Source of the DNA: Alicyclobacillus acidiphilus NBRC 100859
GTDB taxonomy: Bacteria; Bacillota; Bacilli; Alicyclobacillales; Alicyclobacillaceae
Assembly (NCBI RefSeq): GCF_001544355.1
Contig: NZ_BCQI01000003.1
Coordinates: 62,001-126,000, forward strand
DNA length: 64,000 bases
Reading direction: 5' to 3'
The position numbers and the translations under genes were made by a program. Shown here one piece after another: positions 8,427-18,105 of the stretch. Numbering within the stretch: position 1 is the stretch's first letter; each line of letters starts with the position of its first letter. Under the pieces are notes generated by a model, which worked only from the letters and a program-made list of their open reading frames with translations, searched no databases and was not told the origin of the DNA.

Positions 8427-10148
8427 ATGGCGAAGGTGAAAAAGACAGCAATGGCCACGCTTGCTGTGGCTGCTTCCGTCGCTGTGGTGATCGCGGGTTG
8501 TTCCACGAACACGACGAACAGCGCTAAGCCGGCCAACACCGCGAACACGAACACGGGGGCGGCTTCAACAAGTACGTCGCAGACGCTGGTGATTGCGCAG
8601 ACGACGAAGTACGACGATCAGTTCATTCCAGACATGGACGCGAGCCTGTACACGGCGAACATCGTGGGCTATGCGTACGACCCGTTGCTTACCGTCGATA
8701 AGAATTTGAACTTCGTTCCAGACATTATTCAGAGCTATTCCTACTCGAAGGACAAGAAGACCGTCACCATGCACATCAACCCGAAGGCGAAGTGGTCGGA
8801 CGGCCAGCCAGTTACATCGGACGACGTGCTCTTCACGATGAACTACTTGGGCTCGAAGACGTACGCGACCACTCTGCAAGGCCAGTATGGCTATCTGGTG
8901 TCGCCCCTCGTCGGCTCCAGCGAATTGGCTTCCGGCAAGGCGACGGACTTCTCGAAGGTTGGCGGCTTCACCAAGGTGAACAACACGACGTTCGAATTGC
9001 ATTTCCAAACAGTCGATGCGGCGGCTCTGTATTCAGATATTGCCTCAATCCAGCCGATTCCGGAGCACGTCTTCTCGAAGATTCCGATGAAAGATTGGGT
9101 CACTGCGTCTGAAGACAAGATGCCGACGGTCACGGACGGCCCATACGAGTTCGTCCAGGTCAACGGCCAGGATTCCGTTGAAATGAAGGCGAATCCGAAT
9201 TATTTCCGCGGAAAACCGAAGATCCAAAACGTCGTGTTCAAGACCGTTTCAGAATCCGCATTGCCTGGCCTGTTGGCTGATGGATCCGTGAATTTCGCAA
9301 TGGAAGGCCTGCAGTTGGCCGATGTCGACAAGTTGAAGAAGATCCCGAACATCAAGGTAGTTACGCCGCCGGAAAACGGTTTTGACTACCTCGGTTTGAA
9401 GCTTTACAAGCCGGAGTTCAAGAACGTGAAGGTTCGTCAGGCGTTCGAATACGCGCTCAACCGCAAAGAGATGATTCAGGGCATTGAAAAAGGCTACGCT
9501 ACGCCGATTGAGGGTCCATTGCCCCCGGTCAGTTGGGCATACACCTCGAAGGGTATGAACCCGTACAACTACAACGTGGCCAAGGCCAACCAGTTGTTGG
9601 ATCAAGCTGGTTGGAAGAAGGGCGCAGACGGCATGCGCATCGACCCGTCCACAGGCAAGGAAGCCAACCTGACGCTGTCTTATTCCAGCGGCAGCACGGT
9701 TGACGCGCAGATTGCGGTTGCCGTGCAGCAGGCGTTCAAGGCGATTGGCGTCAAGGTTACCATCAACCCGCCGATGGACTTCAACACTTTGGCGACCAAG
9801 GTTGAGAACGACGACAAGAGCATCGAGATGTGGTTGATGGCATGGAGCCTTGGAACGGATCCGGATCCGCGCGGTCTCTGGGATTCCACCGACGCGATGA
9901 ACTTCCCGCGTTGGAAGGATCCGAAGAACGACAAGTTGATTGCCGCTACGTTCGACGCTGCGTCGTTCAACAAGGCAAACCGCAAGGCGGCGTTCGCGAA
10001 GTGGGCTCAATATGTGAACCAGCAATTGCCGTACATCTTCCTGTGGGCTCCGGATACTCCTTACGCGTGGAGCAGCAATCTGCAGATTCCTGCGAAGGAT
10101 ATGTCGACGCTCGGACCTATCAATCCGCAGGATTGGTCGTACAGCTAA
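8427..10148 (+). CDS. oppA: Peptide-binding lipoprotein OppA
   Basis: The substrate-binding protein of the importer, 573 residues, of solute-binding family 5. It has a lipoprotein signal with lipobox VIAGC and Cys25 as the predicted lipid-anchored first residue, then a Ser/Thr/Asn linker of about 35 residues, then the bilobed domain. Motifs such as AKWSDGQPVTSDDVLF and VRQAFEYALNRKEM are characteristic. The final part (RRGLWDS, YIFLWAPD) fits dipeptide/oligopeptide binders. A stable hairpin follows in the 68-base gap before oppB, which probably gives oppA a higher mRNA level than the permeases. The ligand range cannot be read from the sequence. Confidence 0.95.
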   Translation: MAKVKKTAMATLAVAASVAVVIAGCSTNTTNSAKPANTANTNTGAASTSTSQTLVIAQTTKYDDQFIPDMDASLYTANIVGYAYDPLLTVDKNLNFVPDIIQSYSYSKDKKTVTMHINPKAKWSDGQPVTSDDVLFTMNYLGSKTYATTLQGQYGYLVSPLVGSSELASGKATDFSKVGGFTKVNNTTFELHFQTVDAAALYSDIASIQPIPEHVFSKIPMKDWVTASEDKMPTVTDGPYEFVQVNGQDSVEMKANPNYFRGKPKIQNVVFKTVSESALPGLLADGSVNFAMEGLQLADVDKLKKIPNIKVVTPPENGFDYLGLKLYKPEFKNVKVRQAFEYALNRKEMIQGIEKGYATPIEGPLPPVSWAYTSKGMNPYNYNVAKANQLLDQAGWKKGADGMRIDPSTGKEANLTLSYSSGSTVDAQIAVAVQQAFKAIGVKVTINPPMDFNTLATKVENDDKSIEMWLMAWSLGTDPDPRGLWDSTDAMNFPRWKDPKNDKLIAATFDAASFNKANRKAAFAKWAQYVNQQLPYIFLWAPDTPYAWSSNLQIPAKDMSTLGPINPQDWSYS

Positions 10149-10174
10149 TTCAGATATTGTGACTGAAACGGCAG

Positions 10175-10196
10175 ACCGCGCGCATCTGCGCGCGGT
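10175..10196 (+). repeat. GC-rich hairpin between oppA and oppB
   Basis: ACCGCGCGCA (10175-10184) and TGCGCGCGGT (10187-10196) form a stem with a very short loop. No U-run follows, so it is more likely an mRNA-stabilising or processing hairpin protecting the oppA message than a full terminator. Confidence 0.6.
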
Positions 10197-10216
10197 TCGC
10201 CAGAGAGGGGTTAGGG

Positions 10217-11176
10217 ATGCTTACTTACATCATACGGCGCTTGCTGGGCATGATTCCAATGCTGATCGCCATCAGTATCTTCACGTTCTTGATGATGCAC
10301 CTAGCGCCTGGCAACGCGATTGACGCCATGATCAATCCGCGAATCAAAGACCTGGCCCAGGTTCAGAAGACATTGGAAGCGCAGAATGGCTTGAATCTAC
10401 CACTTCCAGTCCAATATCTTCACTGGTTATGGAACGTCCTTCATGGCAATTTTGGCTTTAGTTTTTCGCAGCACCAGCCTGTCAGTTCATTGCTCGGACC
10501 CGCGATTGAGAATACGTTGATCCTTGCGATTCTTGCGGAGATTTTGATTCTCATCATAGGTATTCCCATTGGTATCATGCAGGCTCGTCGCCCTTATAGC
10601 AGATTGGATTATTCGACATCCATTGTCTCGTTTGTGTTCTTCTCGGTTCCGTACTTTATTTTCGCGATTTTCCTGATGTATGTGTTTGCAATTCACTGGC
10701 CGATTTTCCCGGCTCAAAACGCGGTAGGTACAGGTCCGAATTCGGGTAGCCTGATAGACCATATATATCACGCTCTGTTGCCGGCTATCTCCATTGCGCT
10801 CACGAGCAACACGGTGTACAGCCGCTATACGCGCGGTTCGATGCTCGACGTTTCACGGCAGGATTACGTGCGTACCGCCCGAGCGAAAGGTTTGCAGGAG
10901 GGACAGGTATTTCGGAAGCACGTGTTCCGCAACGCGATGGTCCCGATTGTCACGCAGTTTGGTTTCGATATCGGTGGGTTGATTGGCGGTGCCGTCATCC
11001 TGGAAGGATTGTTCACGTACCAAGGTATGGGGTTGCTGACCATCAACGCGGTGTCCCAACGCGATTACCCTGTCATTATGGCGACAACGTTGCTGATTGC
11101 CATCGGGGTGTTGATTGGCAACTTGGTCGCAGACATTATGTACGCCATAGTTGACCCGAGAGTTCAGTACAACTAA
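10217..11176 (+). CDS. oppB: Oligopeptide ABC transporter permease OppB
   Basis: An inner-membrane permease of 319 residues with six predicted helices, the first at about 9-29. The N-terminus MLTYIIRRLLGMIPMLI is typical of the OppB/DppB type. The cytoplasmic EAA loop is seen at DYVRTARAKGLQEGQVFRKH, where the ATPases dock, and GGAVILEGLFTYQGMG follows near the C-terminus. AGAGAGGGG precedes the ATG. It lies 68 bases after oppA and 14 bases before oppC. Confidence 0.95.
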   Translation: MLTYIIRRLLGMIPMLIAISIFTFLMMHLAPGNAIDAMINPRIKDLAQVQKTLEAQNGLNLPLPVQYLHWLWNVLHGNFGFSFSQHQPVSSLLGPAIENTLILAILAEILILIIGIPIGIMQARRPYSRLDYSTSIVSFVFFSVPYFIFAIFLMYVFAIHWPIFPAQNAVGTGPNSGSLIDHIYHALLPAISIALTSNTVYSRYTRGSMLDVSRQDYVRTARAKGLQEGQVFRKHVFRNAMVPIVTQFGFDIGGLIGGAVILEGLFTYQGMGLLTINAVSQRDYPVIMATTLLIAIGVLIGNLVADIMYAIVDPRVQYN

Positions 11177-11190
11177 GAAAGGAGGTCTGC

Positions 11191-12099
11191 ATGATGTCCG
11201 TAAATACACAGGCAGTGACCAATCGGTCCACGGCGGGCGCTCGTTTGAGCAAGAGCCCAACGCGCCTGGCTGTCGAGCGTTTCATGAAGAACAAGATGGC
11301 GATTGCCAGCGTTGTGGTATTGTTGATTATTGTCGTTCTGTGTTTCGGCGCACCGCTTTTTACGCACTGGAGCCCGACGATACAGGATCTGGCCAACACG
11401 GATTCACCGCCGTCGGCGCTTCACTGGCTGGGCACGGACGACAATGGCACGGACTATTGGGCCCGCGATTTGTACGGCGGCCGAGTGGACTTGATGATTG
11501 GCTTTTTCGATATGGTAATTGTCATGTTGATCTCCATCATCTTGGGTGGCCTCGCGGGTTACTACGGCGGATGGGTCGACTCGGTGATCATGCGGGTGGT
11601 TGACTTTATGTTCAATTTTCCGTTCCTGCTTCTCGTAATCGTGTTGCAGTCGATTTTGAACAACACATCCGTCCCGTTGCTGATTTTGATTATCGGCTTC
11701 ACCGCTTGGCCGGCGCCGACCCGAATGATTCGCGGACTATTCATGACGCTTCGGGAGGCGGAGTATGTCACGGCAGCGCGCATCTCAGGCGCTGGCGCGT
11801 GGCGGATCATCCTGCGTCACATGCTCCCTGCCTCGCTGGGACCCATCGTCGTCAACAGCACTCTGTTGATGGCTGGCATGGTCGGAGCAGAGGCTGCCCT
11901 GACGTTGATTGGCTTCGGCGTGAAACCGCCGACGGCAAGCTGGGGCGCTGTCCTCAACTCGAGCATGGACTACTTCACGCTGTCGACGGAGCCATATGCG
12001 TGGGTGCCGCCAGCCTTGTTTATCACGCTGACGATTCTCTGTATCAACTTCATCGGCGACGGTTTGCGCGACGCGTTTGACCCATCGTTCGAGAAATAA
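11191..12099 (+). CDS. oppC: Oligopeptide ABC transporter permease OppC
   Basis: The second permease, 302 residues. It has the N-terminal OppC extension (FMKNKMAIASVVVLL first helix), the DxxGRD-like segment LGTDDNGTDYWARDLYGGR that is diagnostic for OppC/DppC proteins, and the EAA loop EAEYVTAARISGAGAWRIILRH. AAAGGAGGT lies 8 bases before the first of two adjacent ATG codons. It ends the operon and is followed after 20 bases by a strong terminator. Confidence 0.95.
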   Translation: MMSVNTQAVTNRSTAGARLSKSPTRLAVERFMKNKMAIASVVVLLIIVVLCFGAPLFTHWSPTIQDLANTDSPPSALHWLGTDDNGTDYWARDLYGGRVDLMIGFFDMVIVMLISIILGGLAGYYGGWVDSVIMRVVDFMFNFPFLLLVIVLQSILNNTSVPLLILIIGFTAWPAPTRMIRGLFMTLREAEYVTAARISGAGAWRIILRHMLPASLGPIVVNSTLLMAGMVGAEAALTLIGFGVKPPTASWGAVLNSSMDYFTLSTEPYAWVPPALFITLTILCINFIGDGLRDAFDPSFEK

Positions 12100-12119
12100 G
12101 TTTTCGACAATCACAACAC

Positions 12120-12150
12120 GGCGCGTTCCCGCTTTGGGAGCGCGCCTTTT
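12120..12150 (+). terminator. Intrinsic terminator of the opp operon
   Basis: GGCGCGTTCCC (12120-12130) pairs with GGGAGCGCGCC (12136-12146), including one G-U pair, and is followed by TTTT. It lies between the convergent oppC and the small membrane protein gene. Confidence 0.85.
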
Positions 12151-12660
12151 CTATGTGTCGATCGCGACGAGCGGCGTGATCGTTGATGAGAAGAAGTGGT
12201 CGAGGACGACTTCGGTCGTGTACGGCCTATGCCGGATGCTTGTGTAGTGAATGCGGAGAACGGTGTTCCTCTGAACGCGCTCGCTTGCTTCTTCCTTTGA
12301 CGTGTGAAACACACCAGCAATCTGCGCCAACGTCACGACTTTGTGTTCATTGGTGCCCACGTGGAGCGCGGTCACCTGTTGACCTCCAATCAGTGGCGGG
12401 CATTGCTGCCTCTGCTCCCGCGCGGAATCGGCAACCTCCATGCGAACATCCAGTGCTGGTCCGTTGCCGTAGTTTTTGACGGTAATCACCAACTGACCTC
12501 GTTCGTCCCACGAAATGTCGTCCACCGACAGGATCGGCAGAAAGGTCTCTTGTGCGGTTCGATGCATTTGATACCACGACGTAAACGCAATCGCCAAGGT
12601 CCCCAGTGAAGAGACGATGGTTGCGGTTTCGACGAGATCGAGGGATGTTTGGGACCACAT
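12151..12660 (-). CDS. Small membrane-anchored protein of unknown function
   Basis: A 169-residue protein with one N-terminal membrane helix (about 12-32, TATIVSSLGTLAIAFTSW) and a soluble domain. The region LVITVKNYGNGPALDV is the pattern of a beta-rich immunoglobulin-like segment often seen in uncharacterised membrane-anchored proteins. The ATG at 12660 has GAGGAGG 6 bases upstream; two earlier in-frame ATGs at 12666 and 12678 fit the ribosome site less well. It is convergent with opp and divergent from the antiporter gene. I do not recognise a family with a known role. Confidence 0.7.
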   Translation of the reverse strand: MWSQTSLDLVETATIVSSLGTLAIAFTSWYQMHRTAQETFLPILSVDDISWDERGQLVITVKNYGNGPALDVRMEVADSAREQRQQCPPLIGGQQVTALHVGTNEHKVVTLAQIAGVFHTSKEEASERVQRNTVLRIHYTSIRHRPYTTEVVLDHFFSSTITPLVAIDT

Positions 12661-12787
12661 GGTCATCCTCCTCTTCATCGTTATCGTCCACTTCTTGCCG
12701 CAGATTTATGAAGACCCCAGGTGAGAGAATGGAATATTCCAAGATGTGTACGCTAAGGGCGAACGTCTGTGGAAGGGGTATTCACGC

Positions 12788-14368
12788 ATGTATGGTACCG
12801 TGGTCTCGCTGATTCCATTTATGATTGTCATCCCGATAGCATTATGGACCAAGCAAGTGATCCTTGGCCTCGGTGCAGGCCTCGTCTGTGGTTCATACAT
12901 TCTCCACCCTTCGTTGCTCGGCGGGTTGACATCGCTGCTGCACTACATCGCTGCCGAGGCGGCTTCATCCGGGAACCTGAATCTGCTGCTGTTCCTATTC
13001 CTATTTGGCTCCTTTGTCGGCCTCATCCGCGTGTCTGGCGGCGTTGCCGGATTCTCGCAGTGGATGGAACGAAGGATCCATTCCGCCCGTGGAGCGTTCA
13101 GTCTGACGTGGGTGTCCAGTGTCGCCACGTTCATGGCGCCGGACTTTCGCATCATCACCATCGCGCCTGTCGTGCGCAACATCTTCAGCCGCCTTGGCGT
13201 TGCGCCGGAGCGGGTGGCGTTTGCCATCGACGTCACATCGACTCCGCTGTGCGCTGTGGTGCCGCTTGGCACCGCCTTCGTCGGATACATGGTCGGTCTG
13301 ATGCACACCGCATCCGATCACGCTGGTCAAGTCAACGCACCCGCAGCGGCCTCGCCGTACCGCCTGTTTCTCGCCGCCATTCCGTTCAACTTTTTCGCGT
13401 GGGCCATGCTCATTGTCGGGTTTGTCCTGACTTTTGCGCGGCACGCCAAGGCCGCGACGGCAGCCAGCGGCCAGGCCAAGCCAACGGTGATTCGCCATGC
13501 GCGCGAGATCGAACATCAACCGTTTCGCCTGGCCCGGCACATCCGTGCTGCAGCCGCGATGGAGACCGGGACCATCGGCGTTGCGCCGCTGCCCCCTGGA
13601 GCGCGCCGCGAATGGAGTCGATCCGCTGACGGCAATGAGCAGCAAGCGCCGGACGTGATCGAATGGCTGTCCAACCAAAGCAAACCGCGAGCGCTGCACC
13701 TCGTGCTGCCCATTGCCCTGCTGCTCGCGTTGACGATGGGTCTGACGTACTGGTCAGGGTATCAGAACGGCGGCAGGACCGTGTTCCAGGCGCTCACTCA
13801 GGCGAACGCTTCGGCGGCGATGCTGCAGGCGGTCATCGTGACGGTTTTGTTCATGTTTGTGTTCTACTCCATTCGGCGCATCCCCATCAGCCGGACGATG
13901 GCTGGCTTTCTGCACGGGGGCAACGAGATGATGTCGGTCAACGTCCTCCTGGTGTTGATTTGGGGCGTTTCCGCGGTTTCGGCCGATCTCGGTTTCTCAC
14001 AGTTCTGCCAGCGCGAAATTGCGCAGTATGTGCCGCACTCGCTGATCGTTCCGGCGTTGTTTGTCTTCGGGTGCGCGATCTCGTACGTGATCGGCTCTTC
14101 CTTCGGTACGTGGGCCATGCTGATGCCACTCGCCTTTTCACTTGCAGGCACTGGCACGGCGAATCTGGCGGTCATGGCGGGCGCCGTGTTTGCCAGTGGG
14201 ACGTTTGGCGGCTTCGCGTCGCCCCTGAGCGACAACACCATCGCGATGTCGACGGTGATGAAACTGCCGGTGATGAAATATGCCGCGTACAAGACGAAAA
14301 GCGCCATCTTGACCGCAGGGGCGTGTGCGGTTCTCTACTGGGTCGCTGTGGCTTGCTTCAGATTGTGA
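12788..14368 (+). CDS. Na+/H+ antiporter, NhaC family
   Basis: A polytopic membrane protein of 526 residues with about 11-12 helices, of the NhaC/ion-transporter type that exchanges Na+ or organic acids for H+. The family signatures are the Ser/Thr- and Gly-rich half-helices near the C-terminus: GSSFGTWAMLMPLAF and GTFGGFASPLSDNTIAMS. The central loop (about residues 235-300) is unusually long, hydrophilic and rich in Ala/Arg/His, and probably cytoplasmic. I chose ATG at 12788 because AAGGGG precedes it and the protein then starts at the first helix; an in-frame ATG at 12746 has no ribosome site. The transported ion pair cannot be fixed from sequence. Confidence 0.82.
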   Translation: MYGTVVSLIPFMIVIPIALWTKQVILGLGAGLVCGSYILHPSLLGGLTSLLHYIAAEAASSGNLNLLLFLFLFGSFVGLIRVSGGVAGFSQWMERRIHSARGAFSLTWVSSVATFMAPDFRIITIAPVVRNIFSRLGVAPERVAFAIDVTSTPLCAVVPLGTAFVGYMVGLMHTASDHAGQVNAPAAASPYRLFLAAIPFNFFAWAMLIVGFVLTFARHAKAATAASGQAKPTVIRHAREIEHQPFRLARHIRAAAAMETGTIGVAPLPPGARREWSRSADGNEQQAPDVIEWLSNQSKPRALHLVLPIALLLALTMGLTYWSGYQNGGRTVFQALTQANASAAMLQAVIVTVLFMFVFYSIRRIPISRTMAGFLHGGNEMMSVNVLLVLIWGVSAVSADLGFSQFCQREIAQYVPHSLIVPALFVFGCAISYVIGSSFGTWAMLMPLAFSLAGTGTANLAVMAGAVFASGTFGGFASPLSDNTIAMSTVMKLPVMKYAAYKTKSAILTAGACAVLYWVAVACFRL

Positions 14369-14390
14369 CACTGGGGTATGTTAGAATAGT

Positions 14391-14468
14391 GCGTCCGCCG
14401 AGGCGGAGACATGGGTTGACGAAAAGCAACCGTGACGGATTCCACATGCGCATGAGGAGGAATGCCCA
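14391..14468 (+). promoter_or_regulatory. Leader of the ABC exporter genes with two hairpins and a tiny ORF
   Basis: Two hairpins lie in tandem: TCCGCC-GA-GGCGGA, then GGTTG-ACGAAAAG-CAACC. They are followed by an 8-codon ORF (ATG at 14446; MRMRRNAH) whose TGA overlaps the TTG start of the first ABC gene as TTGA. The ORF contains the AGGAGG used by the ABC gene. The arrangement suggests translational coupling or attenuation, but no known riboswitch class is recognisable. Confidence 0.4.
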
Positions 14469-16214
14469 TTGAGCCCGCAGTCATTGTTGCGACAGTACCT
14501 TTTGGAACACAAATGGGGCTATCTTCTCTCGACTCTCGCAATCATCGCTTCCGAATTCATCAATGTTCAATTCCCCAACATTCTCGGCCGATTCACGGAC
14601 GCCTTGTCGGCCCATCGGTTGACCTATCACAGTGTCGCCGTCTACGCCTTGTTGCTGCTCGCGGTCGGCGTGGTGTATGTATTCTTTTACGCCATCGGCC
14701 AATCGCAGAACGGGCGGGCCGCCCGCCGGTTCGAATACTTGCTGCGGCTGCGGCTGTTCGAACACTGGGAGTTGCTGTCCGCCGAGTATTTCCGGAGGCG
14801 AAGCATCGGAGATCTGCTCAACCATGCCATGAACGACGTTCAACAGGTCAGAGAGGCCCTGTCTGGCGGTTTCAACATTTTGACGAACGCCATCTTTCTC
14901 ATGCTCGCGACGCTGATCATGACGTTTGCCACAGTAAGTTGGAAACTGACCTTGCTCAGCATGATCCCGCTCGTCTTCATCCCGTTTTTCATCGTCTGGA
15001 TGGGTCCGCAGGTGAGGAACTCATCGCGGAAGGTCCAGGAGGCCTTGTCCAGCATGTCGGAACTGGCCGAGGAGAGCTTCACTTCGATTCGGCTGATCAA
15101 GGCGACTGCGAACGAAGACGTGGAGAGCGCCCGTTTCGAGCGGCGCGTAGATCAAATCGTCGGAGAACAGATCTCCTTGTTCCGCAAATCCGCGACATTT
15201 CAGAGTGTGATTCCAACCGCCAGCTCGTTGTCGTTCGCCATCGCCTTGCTGTATGGCGGGTGGATGGCGTTGACGAAGCAAATTCCACTGGGATCGTTCG
15301 TCGCGTTTACATTCTATCTTGGACAACTCGCCATCCCGCTGCAGCAGATTGGCATGGTCATCAACAACTTTCAACGTGCTTCCGCATCGCTCATCCGTTT
15401 GCAAGTGTTGCTCGACGAGAAGCCGGGGATTTCGGATCCGTCAGAGCCCGTGACAGTCGACGCCATTCACGGAGACATCCGGGTCGATCTCGACTCGTTC
15501 CAGTATGCCGATGGCACGGTGGCGGCCTTGCACGATGTTCATTTCCACTTGCGGCCCGGACAAACACTCGGGATCGTCGGCCGCACGGGCAGCGGCAAGA
15601 CGACCTTGGTGAACCTTCTGCCAAGAATTTTCGATCCTCCGCCAGACTCTGTCTTTCTCGACGGCCACGATATCAGGTCGCTCCCGTTGAAGACGCTGCG
15701 CGAGAGCATTGCCTACGTGCCGCAGGACGGATTCCTGTTCTCGGCGACCGTTCGCGAGAATATCGCCTTCGGCGATGCGGACGCTTCGGAAGATGCGATT
15801 GAACGCGTGGCCAAGGCGGCTTCCATCTACGACGACATTATGGAGTTCCCAGACGGTTTCGACACCCTGATTGGGGAACGCGGCGTCGCTTTGTCCGGCG
15901 GCCAGCGCCAACGAACCGCCATTGCGCGGGCGTTTTTGAAACAGGCCCCCATCCTCGTGATGGACGACAGTTTGTCCGCGGTGGACATGGAGACGGAAAA
16001 GCGAATTCTGCAGGGGCTCGAGGACGTCCGGAAATCGCGTACGACGATTATCATCGCGCATCGCCTGTCGGCTGTTCGACACGCCGATTGGATTCTCGTG
16101 ATGGACGACGGAACCGTCGTCGAGCAGGGTACACATCAGGATCTGCTGAATCAAAACGGCCTGTATGCCACGATTTACGCCATGCAGGAAAAAGGGGAGG
16201 CGAGCGCTTCGTGA
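14469..16214 (+). CDS. ABC exporter half-transporter with degenerate ATPase site (BmrC/YheI-like)
   Basis: A 581-residue half-transporter: six membrane helices (about 15-300), then the ATPase domain. Walker A is GRTGSGKTT, the signature ALSGGQRQRTAIARA, and Walker B ends LVMDDSLSAVD, where Asp replaces the catalytic Glu. This is the mark of the degenerate site in heterodimeric exporters such as BmrCD, LmrCD and TM287/288. The start is TTG with GGAGG 8 bases upstream. The next gene starts in its stop codon (GTGA), so both subunits are made together. Such pairs export drugs, lipids or peptides; the substrate here is unknown. Confidence 0.92.
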   Translation: MSPQSLLRQYLLEHKWGYLLSTLAIIASEFINVQFPNILGRFTDALSAHRLTYHSVAVYALLLLAVGVVYVFFYAIGQSQNGRAARRFEYLLRLRLFEHWELLSAEYFRRRSIGDLLNHAMNDVQQVREALSGGFNILTNAIFLMLATLIMTFATVSWKLTLLSMIPLVFIPFFIVWMGPQVRNSSRKVQEALSSMSELAEESFTSIRLIKATANEDVESARFERRVDQIVGEQISLFRKSATFQSVIPTASSLSFAIALLYGGWMALTKQIPLGSFVAFTFYLGQLAIPLQQIGMVINNFQRASASLIRLQVLLDEKPGISDPSEPVTVDAIHGDIRVDLDSFQYADGTVAALHDVHFHLRPGQTLGIVGRTGSGKTTLVNLLPRIFDPPPDSVFLDGHDIRSLPLKTLRESIAYVPQDGFLFSATVRENIAFGDADASEDAIERVAKAASIYDDIMEFPDGFDTLIGERGVALSGGQRQRTAIARAFLKQAPILVMDDSLSAVDMETEKRILQGLEDVRKSRTTIIIAHRLSAVRHADWILVMDDGTVVEQGTHQDLLNQNGLYATIYAMQEKGEASAS

Positions 16215-17998
16215 GCACGAAGGAGAGCCCGGTCCGACCCAAGCCAGGCGTGTCCTCATTGGGTCGGCTGCTGCCGTTTGCGAGGCCTTATGTTTGGCAA
16301 TTTATCGCAGTGATTGCACTGGTCATCGTGTTCAACACGTCGAGCGTCATGCAGCCCTATCTGGTCAAAGTCGCGATTGACAACGACATCTCCACCAACC
16401 ATCCCAATATGCACGGGCTCGTCGTGATCGCGGCAATTTACGTCGGAGTGGTGGTGATTGGCGTTGCGGCGAACTATATGCAAATTATGGTCCTGCAACG
16501 CGCCGGCCAGAGCGTCATCCGCTCCATCCGGCTTGCGTTGTTTCGCCACATCGAACGGCAAGCGATGCGATTCTTTGACTCCAGGCCCATCGGCACCCTT
16601 GTCGCCAACGTCTCGAACGACACCGAGACGGTGAGTCAGTTCTTCACAAACTTTTTCCTGAGTTTGATACGCGATGGACTGTCGATTGTCATGATTGTAT
16701 TCGCCATGTTCCGTTTGGACCCTAGGATTGCCTGCTACGCGATGATTTTGGTGCCCATCATCGCAGGTGTGTCCGCCGCCTTTCGCGGCCAGTTGCGAAG
16801 GCGCTATCAACGCACGAGAACGCTTTTGTCCAGCATGATCGCGTTTCTCGCGGAAAATCTTGCCGGCATGCGCCTCACGCAAATTTTTCACCAGGAAAAG
16901 CGTCAGCGTGCGGCGTTTGAACGATTGGACGCGCAGTACCGCGACGCCAACATCACGGAATATTTCACATCCATGTGGTTCAACAGGACGCTCGAACTGT
17001 TGGGCAATGTCGCGGTGAGCGCCGTGGTGTTCATCGGCGGCAACGCCGTGCTCCACGACGCCATCAAGTTTGGCACACTGTACGCGTTCATCCGCTACAT
17101 TCAACAGTTCTTTCAACCCATTAACGCGATGACGCAACAGTGGAACACGTTGCAATCGGCGGTGGTGGCGGCGGATCGAATCGGCCAAATATTGCAGCAC
17201 GAACCTGAAATTCAGGATAAGGCGGAGACAGCCAGGGTCGATCTCGACGCCATCCAGGGACGCGTCGAATTCGAACATGTCACATTTGGCTATAAACCGG
17301 ACCAACCCGTCTTGCGTGATATCTCCTTCACGGTCGAGCCTGGTCAGTTTATCGGTGTCGTCGGCGCCACCGGCGCAGGAAAGAGTTCCGTCATGGGGCT
17401 GCTCACGCGCTTTTACGAGCCGCAGGAAGGGATTATCACGCTGGACAGGATACCCATTTGGGATTATTCACAGCGCGATTTGCACGCGCTGATTGGGATT
17501 GTGCAGCAGGATGTCAGTTTGTTCACGGGAACCGTCCGCGACAATATCCGGTTGTTTCGCGAAGAGATTCCTGACGAGGTCGTTCGCGAGGCTGCTCGGG
17601 TCGTCGGTGCGGACGGCGTGATTGAACGCCTCATTCATGGGTTTGACACGCAATTGTACGGGAAAGGATCGAATCTGTCGGCGGGGGAGAGACAGCTGAT
17701 ATCGTTCGCGAGGATCGTGGCCCTGAACCCGAAGGTGTTGATCCTGGACGAAGCCACGGCGAGTCTCGACAGCCATACGGAGGCCTTGGTTCAAAAGGGT
17801 TTGCAGGCGGTTACGGAGAATCGAACGACACTCGTGATTGCGCACCGCCTCTCGACGATCCGGCACGCGGATCAGATTCTCGTCTTTGATAAAGGGCGAC
17901 TGGTCGAACGAGGCACTCACGCGGAGTTGGTAGCCCAAGGTGGATTGTACGCAAAGTTGGACGCCGAGAGCGGGATCGAGTCGCGGGTGATTTCCTGA
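16211..17998 (+). CDS. ABC exporter half-transporter with intact ATPase site (BmrD/YheH-like)
   Basis: The partner subunit, 595 residues: six helices followed by an ATPase domain with Walker A GATGAGKSS, signature NLSAGERQLISFAR and Walker B LILDEATASLD, so the catalytic Glu is kept. The LSAGERQ signature in place of LSGGQ is typical of this YheH/BmrD subunit. I chose GTG at 16211, which overlaps the upstream stop by 4 bases and has GGGGAGG 10 bases upstream. Together with the upstream gene it forms one consensus and one degenerate nucleotide site. B. subtilis bmrCD is induced by translation inhibitors through a leader ORF, which makes the tiny ORF upstream of the first gene worth checking. 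Confidence 0.92.
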   Translation: MSTKESPVRPKPGVSSLGRLLPFARPYVWQFIAVIALVIVFNTSSVMQPYLVKVAIDNDISTNHPNMHGLVVIAAIYVGVVVIGVAANYMQIMVLQRAGQSVIRSIRLALFRHIERQAMRFFDSRPIGTLVANVSNDTETVSQFFTNFFLSLIRDGLSIVMIVFAMFRLDPRIACYAMILVPIIAGVSAAFRGQLRRRYQRTRTLLSSMIAFLAENLAGMRLTQIFHQEKRQRAAFERLDAQYRDANITEYFTSMWFNRTLELLGNVAVSAVVFIGGNAVLHDAIKFGTLYAFIRYIQQFFQPINAMTQQWNTLQSAVVAADRIGQILQHEPEIQDKAETARVDLDAIQGRVEFEHVTFGYKPDQPVLRDISFTVEPGQFIGVVGATGAGKSSVMGLLTRFYEPQEGIITLDRIPIWDYSQRDLHALIGIVQQDVSLFTGTVRDNIRLFREEIPDEVVREAARVVGADGVIERLIHGFDTQLYGKGSNLSAGERQLISFARIVALNPKVLILDEATASLDSHTEALVQKGLQAVTENRTTLVIAHRLSTIRHADQILVFDKGRLVERGTHAELVAQGGLYAKLDAESGIESRVIS

Positions 17999-18105
17999 AT
18001 CCGTCCTTAGAGCAAAGGAGCGCCGCGGTGTGCTATGATGGGATGCGTGGCTCATTATGCATCGGTCTAACCTGGCCACTTTCCACGGTGCAGGAGGCGT
18101 TTCTA

